Positions 22,153 to 32,514 of a stretch of 64,000 nucleotides of DNA are shown here, piece after piece. Positions within the stretch are counted from its first letter, which is position 1. Each line of letters starts with the position of its first letter. Below the pieces are notes generated by a model. The model did no database searches and was not told the origin of the DNA. It saw only the letters and a program-made list of their open reading frames with translations. The DNA is from Chara braunii (lineage: Eukaryota > Streptophyta > Charophyceae > Charales > Characeae), in contig BFEA01000192.1 in assembly GCA_003427395.1 (NCBI GenBank), forward strand, positions 526,903 to 590,902, read 5' to 3'. Made by a program: the position numbers and the translations under genes.

Positions 22153-24339
22153 CAGCAAAACAGGCATGAGTGCGTGATAACAATCGGGTTGATATTCTGC
22201 TGAATCTAGCTCCCTTTCAGCTCAAGGTGCACGTAAAGGAAGAGAGATGTTGAGAGGGGAGGAACCAATGACCAGTGGATAGTGACGAGAGGAGTTGGGA
22301 GAAAGGACGAGGGATTAAAACGAGTTGGGGAGATGACCAAATCATGGTGCAGAGGTTGATATGTACACAGACACCATAAAGATAAAGGTGAACAATTTTT
22401 TGTAGATTATCTTTACATGTTTTAGCAGAAGATTCATTCTCACTTCCCAACTTTTGGTGAGTAAGTATCGGGCGAAGCATTTGATGCAGCACTTTGCTCA
22501 TGATTACTTAGATATTGTTCATATTCCTAGCCATGCTGGTTGTCACGATCTGGTGACGTTATGTTTGCACTACTCTTTACGGGCTCCTATTGTCGAGCTG
22601 TTGGTCATTGTAACATTCTCTGGAACCGCTCTTTCTTGGGTGCTCGTTATGTTCGTCATCTGCACCGCGGCAACCATATTGGTGCCCTATTAGGACCCCG
22701 GTATTACATGAACCTGGTCGATGGACCAGGGTAGGTGCAAAGTAGGAAGGTGAGGTAGGAAGGGAGAAGCTTGAGAAGGAGGAAAGAAGAGTCAAGATAA
22801 CAAAGTGTGCACATGACGAAAGAGAGAGAGAGGTAAAACGAACTCACCAGGTCCAGACATAGCAAGGGCTGACTAATTGAGGACTTTTTCTGGATTTAGT
22901 GGGTGGAAAGTGAACGACTGTTCTTAGTTGGTAGAGTGAGTTGTCTGCCTAATTCCGTTAGTAAGTGAGACTTCTGTTGGCGGAGGGAACTCACGAGAGT
23001 CTAAGACAACCAAGATGAACGGGTAAAAACTTTTTACCTGATTTAGGGAAGGTTGCTGCTAGCGTACAGCATAGTGTTGTTACCCCTTGATAATCAAGCT
23101 ACGGTCAGTCATGCCCACTGTAGAGCTTCCATAGGTGTTTATCTTGATCTTTGTGCTGACCTTCGTCCAATTCATTGAGATCACGATGATGGTCTTACAA
23201 GCATGTTTGTCCTCGTCACCTTACCATCCATAACCCGTTATGTGATCGTTTAGCTGTCAGATCCGCGTGTCACTACCAAGATTCCTGTAGTCATCATTAG
23301 GGTTATATTTGGATGGCTCATTGAAAGTGAGTCCGTTTGGAGTTATAACTGTTACCCAGGTACTGCCGTTTTTTTTCGGACCAAGAGAGATTGTGGGTCA
23401 ACCAGGCGGACGGTACTGAAGTCTTTTTCAGACGAATGTTTCCCATTACCTCAAGCGAGTACTGCTATCTGTTATGTTTTCCGGTGCACTGTCGCTGTGT
23501 TTTCCGGTGCACTGTTGTTGTGTTTTCCCACTGCACTGCAAATATGGTAGAGTTATTGGAAGGTGTTGTTGGCCGGAAAAATGGTGTTGCTACTGGGAAC
23601 CGGTAACTGCTGATGGGGAGGCCCCGAAACTGCTGTGATCTTTCCAAATGGACAGACTGCTACTGTCGTGCTCTTATTTCAGGTTGCTGCGACATATAGA
23701 GTACTGTTCTTTCGAGCTTGAGTACGGATGTTGCTAATCCCTGCTGACAGCAGTAACTACGTGCCTTGTTAAAAGGTGATCGTTCCGGGTTCTTTTATAA
23801 ACAACTACCTACTGCCGCGCTGCTGTGTTTACTACATCACTGCAGATGTGGTGTTGACCTGAAGATTATCGTTTGCAAAGCGCATTGCAGGGACTCCAGC
23901 GGAGTACTGCTGTGTTTTGGAAGACCAGTGACCTGGGGCCTGTAGCTGTCGTTGGCAGCTTAGTTCGAAGGCAGGTGCTGCTGCAGTATTTCATTTTGGC
24001 TAGCACAACCACTGCCCCCCCCCCTGCTTTGACTGTTACTACCAGTTGAGTAGGCAGACCGTTGCCTGTCACTATTCAGATTTGAGGCTGCCAGGTTACA
24101 GTGCTGCAGTGCCTCATAGCGCAACTAAGTCTCTATTGTCTGGCATGGGCGCAACGCTGTGAAACGCAATACTGTCAGGCCTGTACGTATTCCGCATTGC
24201 TGAACTCAGGGGTGTGTTTTATTCAAAAGTGGCAGTTCTTGGGGGTGTGTTTTATTCAAAAGTGGCAGTTTTTGGGGGTGTAACAGTATCTTGGTCATAA
24301 GAAACGATGCTCTGTCTTTGAAGGGGGGATAGTCAGACT
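22148..24339. other. Gene-free stretch with two short tandem repeats
   Basis: No gene supported. Three tandem copies of a unit of about 23 bp starting GTTTTCCGGTGCACTG lie at about 23477-23540. Two tandem copies of a unit of about 37 bp (GTGTGTTTTATTCAAAAGTG) lie at about 24209-24282. The 23430-24300 region is rich in TGCTG-type triplets. Confidence 0.5.
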
Positions 24340-24639
24340 CGACGAAAGAAGGTTATTGTTGCAAAAGTGGAGGTCTGTCAGAGCGTGGTTACTCTGCATT
24401 TTGACTACGGTTCGGTCGTCCTTGCTGCATTGGCCATCATTGCGGGGCCCTCGAGAGTGGAAGACTACAAGGCCCTCCCCCGTGAGCCTGAGCGCACCCC
24501 TCTTGCATCTGAGAGTCTAAACATCTCTATTTTTATCCTTCTTACTCTCGGTCTAGTCTGAGGTTACGAGAGGAAGGCGGCAGGCGGGATTGAAACCCTT
24601 AATCCGCGCCAAGGTCTCTGTGGGAGGTTCGCCTCACCG

Positions 24640-24690
24640 ATGGCGGGAGCTCTGCCGGAGCCCAGACGGGGTTCTGGAAGCAGGGAACAC
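24640..24690 (+). repeat. Conserved head hairpin, copy 1
   Basis: GCGGGAGCTCTGCCGG followed by a hairpin: GAGCCC (24658-24663) pairs with GGGTTC (24669-24674, one G-T wobble), then CTGGAAGCAGGGAA. Homologous to 38651-38699 and 51556-51601, where the stem bases differ but still pair. Confidence 0.65.
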
Positions 24691-24942
24691 TCAGGTATAA
24701 CTTTCGTCTGACACGTGTGATCCTTTCCCCTAACTACACTATTTCCTTTGGGCTATCTGATAACATAATTATGAAAGGTTATTACTTTTTTGTTTTATTA
24801 TGTATGTCAGAACATGCTTTGGAAAGAGTAAACCAACAACTATATGTGAGAAGTCAGATACCTTGAGTAAATTCGAACATAAATAAATTGGGGGAAGGAG
24901 GGAGGAAGGTGTTTTGCATGTGTTGACCAGGTCAACCCAAGG

Positions 24943-26120
24943 CTGAGCTCCCCTAGGTTGGTGTGGGCTCAGTGCTATGTTTATTCACGTTTGCTGGACT
25001 GACTGTACGATCTTTGAGGGTTGGGCCTATCCTAGGTTGGACGAACCAGTCGCTGTTTTCTTTGGGGTTTCTGAACAGGAGGATGGACGCCCTAGTTTGG
25101 GAAAACTCGGATTCTTGGTGATTCTTTTGATGGGCTTGAGGTGTGTTTTCTTCTGAGGGGAACAAAGGCATGAGACTAAGAGTACCCTTAGGTTAGGGCG
25201 ACTTAGTCATAAGCCATGAACCAAAAGGGTAACCAGAGTATAGAATTTGATATATATTATTGAACTTATACCTTTTGACAGACCGGGCACCCTAGGTTGG
25301 GAAAGCCAGTCAGTAAGTCAGGTAGAACAAAAGGAGAAGAGAAGTGAATGAAGAGTATAATGAAGGTAACTCGGGCAGGTTGAGCGTACCCTTACGTTAG
25401 GGCGGCTCAGTCATATGCTCGTGATAACAAAAGGGGCAGAGAGTTAGTATAAATCTTCTTTTATTTTTCCTTCTAAACAAAAGGCAGAGCTGGATGTCTC
25501 CCTAGGTTGGGTAGGTCTGACTATCTGCCTAAGAAGAGATAAAATCATAGAGTTTGTGCAAGTATTAATGGTTGTTTAAATTGTTGTTACGGAGGCTAAG
25601 CGTACCCTTACGTTAGGGCGGCTTAGCCATACGTCGTTGTACTTGTTCAGGCAGACTGGACGTACCCTTAGGTTAGTCGCATTGCCTTGTGTAACTTAAA
25701 TTGTATAGGCTAACTAGGCGTACCCCTAGGTTGGGGCGGCCTAGTGATATGCCCTTGTCGTTGTTGTTCTGTGGGTTGGACGTACCCTTAGGTTAGGGTG
25801 GTCTAACCATTTGTCGTTTGTGGTTGTCTAGGCAGGTTAATCACACCCCTAGGTTGGGGCAGTTTAACCCTATGCCATATGTAACTTTGTTTAAAGCTGG
25901 TTAGGCACACCCCTAGGTTGGGGCGGTCTAGTCCTATGGTTCATGTCGTCAGTTAAGCAGAAGTCAGGCGTACCCTTAGGTTAGGGCGGTCTGGTCATAT
26001 GCTTTATGTATATAGTTTATGTTGGGTACACCCTTAGGTTAGGACAACCCGGTTGTGTGTACTTTACTTGTTTTATCCAGGCAGGTCGGCCATACCCTTA
26101 GGTTAGGGTATTGTCTGATC
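24943..26120 (+). repeat. Array of 14 variable-stem hairpins, core GTACCCTTAGGTTAGGGCG
   Basis: Units recur about every 60-110 bp with a conserved core (CCCTTAGGTTAGGG or CCCCTAGGTTGGGG) enclosed by a unit-specific stem: CTGAGC/GCTCAG (24943, 24967), GACTAAG/CTTAGTC (25174, 25202), GGCTAAGC/GCTTAGCC (25594, 25621), ACTAGGC/GCCTAGT (25713, 25739), GGTTGGAC/GTCTAACC (25774, 25801), GGTTAA/TTAACC (25835, 25864). Others at about 25281, 25380, 25483, 25650, 25897, 25961, 26020 and 26082 pair less well. Within the core, CCCT/AGGG (or CCCC/GGGG) also co-vary. Most units are followed by a CATATGCC-like tail. Confidence 0.85.
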
Positions 26121-26130
26121 GTATGCCATA

Positions 26131-26869
26131 AGTAAGGGGGACATAAAAAGGGAAAAAACCTGAGTGACTTAACGAACTACTTGGCTCAAAATGATGTGGG
26201 ATTGTGAGAGATGTTTGGGTGTGCATGCTTTGGGCTCTCACATTGGGGCATTTTTTGAATAGGTTAGTTGTTTTAGATGCTCGTTGAGAGTTGGAGTTAT
26301 AGGCAGATGAGATGGATGATGGGAGGAAAGCTTGGGACATGATAGTACTGACCCTGCTAGGAGTTAGGATCAGTGTCAGCTCACAATCTCATATAGAGTT
26401 AGGAAATACATTGATTCTTTGTATGATACTTTGTGCTAAAAAGAAATCAAGGCATACGAAAAAAAGTCAAAGTATCCACACCTCATACCTCTCACACACA
26501 GTCTGTCTCACACCGCTCTGAAATAGAAAGAATCATAAGCTTACACAAAACACTATTTAAAAACACTTCACACCATACTAAAGAAAAAGAAAAAGCGAAG
26601 TAATCAGAGTCACACTCAATGTTACCCTATGTACCATTAATCCAGAAAGTCTATAATGTGAAGGTAAACATCTCAATGTCAACTCTAGTTACTGATGTAC
26701 ACGAGCGTGATCCAATCCTCCATTTGTCCTCCTATATACAATAATCCATCAGTTACTAAGTCAGAGATATTTTATTCATGCTAGCTATAGATCTTTCCGC
26801 ACCCTATCAATGAACCCTACTCCTGATCACTCATGACTACTTGTAGTTGCCTATACAACTGCGCCCTCG
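26131..26869. other. Tail of the array element and non-coding DNA
   Basis: No gene. At about 26349-26395, GACCCTGCTAGGAGTTAGGATCAGTGTCAGCT is the reverse complement of 16596-16637, placing another copy of that terminal module here. The remainder is ordinary A/T-rich sequence. Confidence 0.45.
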
Positions 26870-28190
26870 AACTGGGGCCTCATTCCTATCTTTCCATCTC
26901 CCGGATGAGTCTCTGGTAACCAAGCTACCTGCCTCATCTTTGAGGGTCTTGGGGCAGTCGTCATATCAATGTCTGCCTCTCTTGCAGTAGAAGCACTTGC
27001 CAGTCTGGTTTTGCGACACCTTGTCTCCTCCCTGCGAGGATACAAATGAGGGGGTAGTCGTGACCCCACTTATGAACTCCTGCGGAGGAGCCTCTGAATG
27101 AGTAGGACAGGCCGCTCTGTCGCCTGTCTGCGTCACCTGCTCATCCCCTCATGCCTCTGGCCAAGAACCAGTAGCCCAAGATCCCAATGCCTCCTCCAGT
27201 CCTGTAACAAGAGGCATACCTTGAGGTGTGGTCGACTCCTGACACTCCTCCAGACTCTCTCTCCTCTCAACCTCAGCCATGACCTGCCCTACAGTCTCCT
27301 GAGCTTCCTGCACTCCTGTAGCTTCTCCCTGAGTGATCATCGGAACACCCTCATCTCGCGTGGTCTCTGCCTGCTGCGTCGTATCCTCCCTCTTTTGTAC
27401 CTGCTTAAGTGCATTTGCCATTCAAATTCATCGACCTTTGCCTCCTTCCTTGTGGGTATCTCCTCAGGCTGCAACATCTCCTTGTCTAGCAAGGGGATCT
27501 CTTCACCCTTCTGCTGTCCTGCCACCTGTTCTTCCTTCTGGCACTTGAAGGCTTCCTCTGCGGGCTGTCTCCTTATCTCAAACCCTTGGACCTCTGTCCA
27601 GTCCACCACTGCAGTGGGAGCCTGCTGTGCACTCCTGGCCTCCAGGTCCTTAATCCTTTTCTCCCATTCTGCTTCCTTTGCCTGAAAGGAAGTCTTATGC
27701 GCCTGCAAGTAGGCCCTCAGAACGTCATTGACCTTGTTAAGGGTCTGGTTGACCTGTCTGATGGCCTGGTTGCCTGCCCGAAGCTTCGCCATTTCCGCCT
27801 TTACTGCTTCCATTTCCTTACTCTGTCTTGCCAACTCCTTCTTCAGGGTGTCCACCTCTCTCTCCCAATCCACCCTCTGGTCATAGGCCTTCTGTGCCAC
27901 CTTCGTCAGTTTTTCCCCAACCTTCTGATATGAGGCCTTGGCTGCTGCAAAACCCTCCTTCATAAGACCCTTCAGGTTAAGCAAGTCTGTGGAGACTAAC
28001 TTAACCCCCATCTCCTCATGATGCTCTATAGGCCTCCCTGCAGCCTCCATCAGCTTGTCAAAGCTGACCCATGCCTCAGTTAGCAGGGGAAGATCCTCCC
28101 CCTAAGTGCAGACCCCCTTCCCTTTTCTATCCTTAAACTCCACAGGCTGCTCTCCCTGTTGCATCTTCTCATGCAACTCTGCAAGGGGGA
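26870..28190 (-). pseudogene. Second gag family: coiled coil plus CCHC knuckle
   Basis: Read on the minus strand, the main frame (start 28050) gives 237 residues with a long charged coiled coil (DTLKKELARQSKEMEAVKAE region, roughly residues 70-160). In-frame sequence extends upstream to about 28190 across a TAG near 28110 (QQGEQPVEFKDRKGKGVCT, stop, GEDLPLLTEAWVSFDKLM). Near 27420 the frame shifts into 27421-27149. Further on, a segment at about 26948-27002 reads CFYCKRGRH-stop-YDDC, a C-x2-C-x4-H-x4-C knuckle with a TGA inside. This is a retroelement gag nucleocapsid organisation. The 5' end is cut by the foldback fragment at 28197. Three lesions make it non-functional. Confidence 0.7.
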
Positions 28191-28196
28191 TAGTCC

Positions 28197-28935
28197 CGGA
28201 GGACCGTCAACCCCTCAGGTTTTCACCAAAGTACACTCCTTTGCTCCTCCGCTGCTGGCTGCTGGTCTCGACCCCGGGATATGCATGCTGGTAGTTCAGT
28301 GTTGTAACCAATACGGCTGAGCCCAAGTCTGAGCTTATCTTGCGCGAATCTCCATATTAGCAGTATCCTCAGCCGGCGCGGGCCTGCAGGAACGTACCGA
28401 GGCCACCACTTCGGCTTATGGCCTGAGCTCATGGCCCCGCGACGCCGTGTTTTGCTGCTTGGAGGGTAAGGCTTGCTCTTGGTTGTCACGCATACCTCCT
28501 CGCCATGCTGCGATCACGGCCGAGGTTCTCCTACCCTGCCGTATTCGTCGAAATATTGCCCATTTATCGCCTTCGGATCGGAAAGACCCCGGCTTTTACT
28601 CATACATTACCCGGCCCGTGCCATCCTAGCTAAAGTTTGTCACGGCTTCTACTGCCGACAACACACGGTCAAACCTAGTATCTGCGTGGCCCGCACGGCG
28701 CGGCCCCCGAACGTCACCTGCCGTGAGTCAAACGGAGCCCTCCTTCAGCCGTACTCTCAATTGTCGAATTGTCGATGGATAGTAACCTTGTCAGTGCGCG
28801 CGAGGTTGGGCCATCGCGCAATGCTCGCTAAGATCCTAACTTACTCCTAGCTCTTACTACCAAGCGGGGTTATCGGCTTATACCGACCAGCCATCTAGCT
28901 AGCCTAACGTGTGCCCTCTAGACGCACGCTGTTGG
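28197..28935 (+). mobile_element. Half-arm copy of the foldback element
   Basis: Matches the outer 730 bp of the foldback left arm (16640-17366) in the same orientation: CAACCCCTCAGGTTTTC..., the GGCTTATGGCCTGAGCTCATG block at 28412, and TGCCCTCTAGACGCACGC at the end. No partner inverted arm follows, so this is a truncated or single-arm copy. Its left edge interrupts the gag relic. Confidence 0.8.
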
Positions 28936-28990
28936 ACAAAATACCCTTACAAGGGTATTTTGCCATGCTTTTTGCATTCGACACAGTGAC
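28920..28990. repeat. AATACCCTT/AAGGGTATT signature
   Basis: AATACCCTTACAAGGGTATT (about 28938-28957) is flanked by CTGTTGG on the left and TTCGACACAG on the right, with a TTTTTGCA run before the right arm. The same nested arrangement occurs at 18285-18345 and 48405-48470, and as its complement at 17480-17545. Confidence 0.7.
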
Positions 28991-28998
28991 GACATCGG

Positions 28999-29500
28999 CT
29001 ACCATGAGGAAGCCAATCTAGAATGGAAAGGGTGTGCACGCTTGAGCGTGACGCTCGTAACGAACTCCTCGGCCAATGAGGTTGGGGCGAATCGGTGAGA
29101 AAATTTTTGAGGGTATGAGCGTGCGTTATTGTGACTCACGCGGAGATGGTCAGGATCAGTAATAATATCCCTCGACAAAAGAGGTCGAGGGGTCAGGTGG
29201 GTTAATAGGGTGTCAGGTAGATCTACGGCACGCACAAAGAATTGGTCTAGTACCTGTCTGTCTTCAGGTACCAGGTGTTCTAAAAATTTTCGGCTTTTGT
29301 CATCCTCAACTCGGCCTCCGAGTTGAATAACCGTCGCATCTACCTCAATGAGGACTGATACCGGCCTACCTACTACTCGAATGTTTTAGGCGGCTCTTTA
29401 GAGCCACGAACATCTTTCCCCGCCACTTGAGGGTTTTCCCTGACCACGACCCTCAACGTCCCGACCACGGCTAAGTACAGGTACTTCGGGCCTACCAGTC
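28999..29500 (-). pseudogene. Unrecognised coding remnant
   Basis: On the minus strand a frame stays open from about 29382 to 28999 (VSVLIEVDATVIQLGGRVED region, then LVPEDRQVLDQFFVRAVDLP and RFAPTSLAEEFVTSVTLKRA), with protein-like composition. A second frame is open upstream (29500-29385: LGGLVGPKYLYLAVVGTLRV). Together they look like one gene with a single frameshift near 29383. I recognise no family; a transposable-element protein is likely given the context. Confidence 0.3.
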
Positions 29501-29677
29501 CACCAAGTGCTTTGCTAGTCACGTACACACACACTTAAGCCGGCAAGCACAGGCAGGCCCGCGGGACAGGCAAGCATGCACATACACAAGCTTAAAGACG
29601 GGATCGAACTGCTGGCCGGGGCCAAGCCCGAGACATTGCTCTACACATACCAGAATAGCTCCCCTTCTACTCGAAGT

Positions 29678-29760
29678 GGGAGCTAGCTCAGTAGGTTTCA
29701 TGACTGATTACTACGTAGGAGATGCAGGGATCAAAGCTTACCAACCCTGAGCTAGCTCCC
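29678..29760 (+). repeat. 14-bp perfect inverted repeat enclosing an A-box-like sequence
   Basis: GGGAGCTAGCTCAG (29678-29691) is the exact reverse complement of CTGAGCTAGCTCCC (29747-29760). TAGCTCAGTAGG (29684-29695) fits the tRNA A-box TRGYNNARNNG, and GGGATCAAAGC (about 29728) is a weak B-box. This resembles a tRNA-derived SINE head or a small foldback. Confidence 0.6.
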
Positions 29761-29794
29761 TTTTTGTCGGGGAGCTCAATTGCATTTACCTCAG

Positions 29795-29868
29795 TTACGT
29801 TTGGCTGGGATTCGAACCCATGACCTCAAGATTGAGGCGAGTTACGGTTAGACCACGCCGTGACAATT
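29795..29868 (-). other. tRNA-like pseudogene or SINE head
   Basis: On the minus strand GGCGTGGTCTAACCG resembles an A-box, GCCTCAATCTTGAGGTC gives an anticodon-like stem, and TGGGTTCGAATCCCA is a perfect B-box/T-arm. The bases that should form the acceptor stem (TTGTCAC and CCAAACG) do not pair, so it is not a functional tRNA gene. Confidence 0.5.
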
Positions 29869-30837
29869 GGCATGACGGGGTATTGAGTATTTAGATCTCG
29901 TTTTCCTTGTTAGATTTGCTTTTTCCCTTTTTTTATTCGTTGGTTGGTATCGAATGAACCCGCCTCTGAATCAGGGCGGGATCATCAGTAACGAATCAAA
30001 CGGAGGTTGGGTTACCGGTCGCCCCGATCGCAGTACCCCGAAGGCAAGCAACCTCGGCGTTGCGCCGCAAAGATCCGACTCGAGGGAAAGGGCTGAGAAG
30101 CGTAGGGGAAGAAAATAAGAGCGCGCAAGAGACGAGGAGGAGAGATCGCGAAACGAGCCAGCAAGCGGGAGATTCGCTAGGAGAAGGAAGAGAAGGAAAA
30201 AGAGAAGAAGAAGAGGAAGTCGAAGGAGGGAAGAGAAAGAGGAAGGGAATAAAACTTACCTGATCCGAGAAAACAAGCACGGCGGCGACGAAAAAGCTGA
30301 CAAAGACAAATGGTGTATATGCTAGAAAGCGAATGTGGAGATACACGAAAAGGGGAAGGAGAAAGAAGGAATAGAGATAGGAGAAGATAGAGGAGAAGAA
30401 AAGGGAGAAGTGGAGAAGGAAGCTTACCTGACTAGGCAAAGACGACGACGGATTGCCAAAGGCAGCGGCTCCGATGACGACAGTGACGACGACGAGAGCA
30501 AGAACGGGTGAGTCCCGTTCCTTGCAACCAATCTCGATACTCTCATCGAATAGACTAAAAATAATAATAATAGTATAATAGTAATAATAATAAAATCGAA
30601 TAAATGAATAAATAAATAAATAAGTAAAACTAATGAATCTGTCACTAAATGTGGAAAGATTCACTTCACTCTAAAGTGTGTGTGTGTGTGTGGGTGTGTG
30701 TGTATAAGAGAAGAAGAAGAGGATTCTCGTCTGGACTGCCGATTTCTCGTCAACTCCAAACATGTATCTGATTAGAACGATAAGTAACATTCATTTACTA
30801 CTATTATTATTGTTATTATTTTTTTTTTCATTTATTA

Positions 30838-30838
<1 letters not shown>
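29869..30838. other. Purine-rich gene-free stretch
   Basis: A long purine-rich run (30060-30420) gives a 222-codon minus-strand open frame (29996-30664) of low complexity with no motif. A GT repeat of about 30 bp lies near 30677-30704. No gene called. Confidence 0.4.

Positions 30839-30899
<61 letters not shown>
30839..30899. repeat. (ATT)n microsatellite
   Basis: Uninterrupted ATT/TTA triplets for about 60 bp. Confidence 0.95.
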
Positions 30900-30900
<1 letters not shown>

Positions 30901-31129
30901 TGCTATTACTATTTGCCTTGCCTGCCTACCGCATGCATAAGGTGAACACGTGCGGGAACGATGATGCATTCATCGGTGACATCCTGAGCATGGCCATCAT
31001 CCATCCGGCTTGCTGAAATACACGCTTGGGCAGTTCGTGTTCCTCGTGTTATGGTCGCGGTCTGTTGCATATCGTGTCGGATCGTGTTGCAGACTGCATT
31101 GAGCTTGGTTAGCAGACAATGGCGAGGAG

Positions 31130-31660
31130 AGAGAAAGAGAGAGAGAAAAAGAGAGAGGGAGAGAGTTGTGACCAGAGACTTAACGACATTGGGATACATA
31201 CATTAGACGGGGATTAATTGGGACTCGAATCGGAGACTTGGTGTCGACAACGCTCCCATCTTCCCCTCTTCTTCGTCTAAATCCCCTCCTCCTCGTCTGT
31301 GTATGTCTGGACATAGCACTTCCTCTCTGTGTACAACGTCAGGCTCCTCCACGTCTTGCGATGAGCATGATGTCTGTTGGTCTGCGTTGAAGCATCGATT
31401 GGGCTAGTCATCAGTGTTCTAGCATTCTGATTCGCTATCTTATACTACATGATAAAGGTCGGTCATGTCAGGTCTTGTGTCCAAATCTTTCGTGCGCATT
31501 CAACACCATTTGTACGTATCGAAATGCACGTTGCTAGTTGAGATTCTACTAGGACAACATTGTCCATTCAGTCCTTTTATCACATTACGGACCCTCGGCT
31601 ATTGCGTACATCGCCCATCAGGGGATGTAACAGAAAGGGAGAAAAGAGAGGAGTCGAAGA
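31130..31660 (+). repeat. Duplicated block, first copy
   Basis: Aligns with 32770-33300: GATTGGGCTAGTCAT (31395 and 33045), CATTCTGATTCGCTATCTT against CATTCTGCTTCGCTATCTT, GTACGTATCG, CATTGTCCATTCAGTCC against CATTGTCCATTCGGTCC, and GATGTAACAGA against CATGTAACAGA. Offset about 1.65 kb. No coding potential. Confidence 0.75.
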
Positions 31661-32427
31661 AAAGAAAGGGGAGAGAGATCGAAAAGAGGATGAGGGACAG
31701 AAGGAGGGGAGAAAGATCGAAGATGAAGAGAGGGGAAGATTGAAGAGAGAGGAGGAGAGAAAGATCGAAGAGAGGTAGAAGGAAGAAGGTATGAGATAAA
31801 GGAGGAGAGAGAGGAGGGATTGAGAAGGGAGAGAGAAAAATTGGACGGAGGCCAGAAGTTCTTACCTGTAACGCCGTTGCTCCAGCTTCGTCTTCAAGGT
31901 ACCTGCTGCATGCGCCAACAGTCCCAGGTTGGAACCTGGCTCGAAGCGGAGAGAGAGAGTTCTTCTTCTTCTTCCTCTCAGTCCACCATCTTTGCCTCCC
32001 CCTCTCAACATCTGACTTCACTGCATCTGCAGACTACGGGGGAGAGAGGAAGAGAGTAGGGATAATCAAGGTTGATTGGGGGTGACGAGTTACGAACCTG
32101 GTACATGAAGAGAGGTCGACGATGGTGTGGACAGTCATGTACATTGGTCTTCAGAAGCCAAAGTGATCTTGTTGTGTGAACCAGTTGTAATATAGGATAG
32201 TATGGTAAAATAGGCAGGGCGTTGTGTGCAGACAGAGAGAGCGACTCTGGATACTGTGGTAGTGTGGCCTACGGGCTTAGACATTGGATCAATACTTCAT
32301 TGTATTGCTCTTTATGGATGGTTTTCTCGGTGCATTTGTACTCTCTGCTTGGACACGACTATTTGAACATCTGTGATGATTTCGCAACTTGGTTTTCAAT
32401 ATATCGTTCACACTCATATACCTTGCA

Positions 32428-32429
<2 letters not shown>

Positions 32430-32513
<84 letters not shown>
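32430..32513. repeat. (ATT)n microsatellite
   Basis: Pure ATT triplets for about 84 bp, followed by interrupted triplets to 32560. Confidence 0.95.

Positions 32514-32514
<1 letters not shown>

Larger units (their letters stand above)
24340..26130 (+). mobile_element. Hairpin-array element, copy 1
   Basis: The head (24420-24700) matches 51340-51615: shared blocks include GCGCACCCCTCTTGCATCTG against GTGCACCCCTCTTGTATCTG, GAGGAAGGCGGCAGG, and CTCTGTGGGAGGTTCGCC. It is followed by a 14-unit hairpin array (24943-26120) and a TATA-like ACATAAAAAGG at about 26140. There is no coding capacity. Layout and flanks are the same as in copy 2, but the array core differs. It could be the LTR/U3 of a retroelement (inference). 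Confidence 0.65.

Noticed and set aside
21817-22203. Arg-Glu and Leu-Ser repeat proteins
   Set aside because: They are translations of a (GA)n microsatellite interrupted by an assembly gap.
24943-26120. CRISPR-like array
   Set aside because: Spacing is irregular, repeats have changing arms, there are no cas genes, and the context is a eukaryotic transposon mosaic.
27098-27685. 195-codon plus-strand frame
   Set aside because: It is the antisense shadow of the coiled-coil gag relic, which carries the zinc knuckle and a coherent coiled coil on the minus strand.
29795-29868. Functional tRNA gene on the minus strand
   Set aside because: B-box and T-arm are good, but the acceptor stem does not pair, so it is treated as a tRNA-derived remnant.
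29996-30664. 222-codon minus-strand frame with hydrophobic segments
   Set aside because: It comes from a purine-rich tract; hydrophobicity is a by-product of pyrimidine-rich codons, and there is no family motif.
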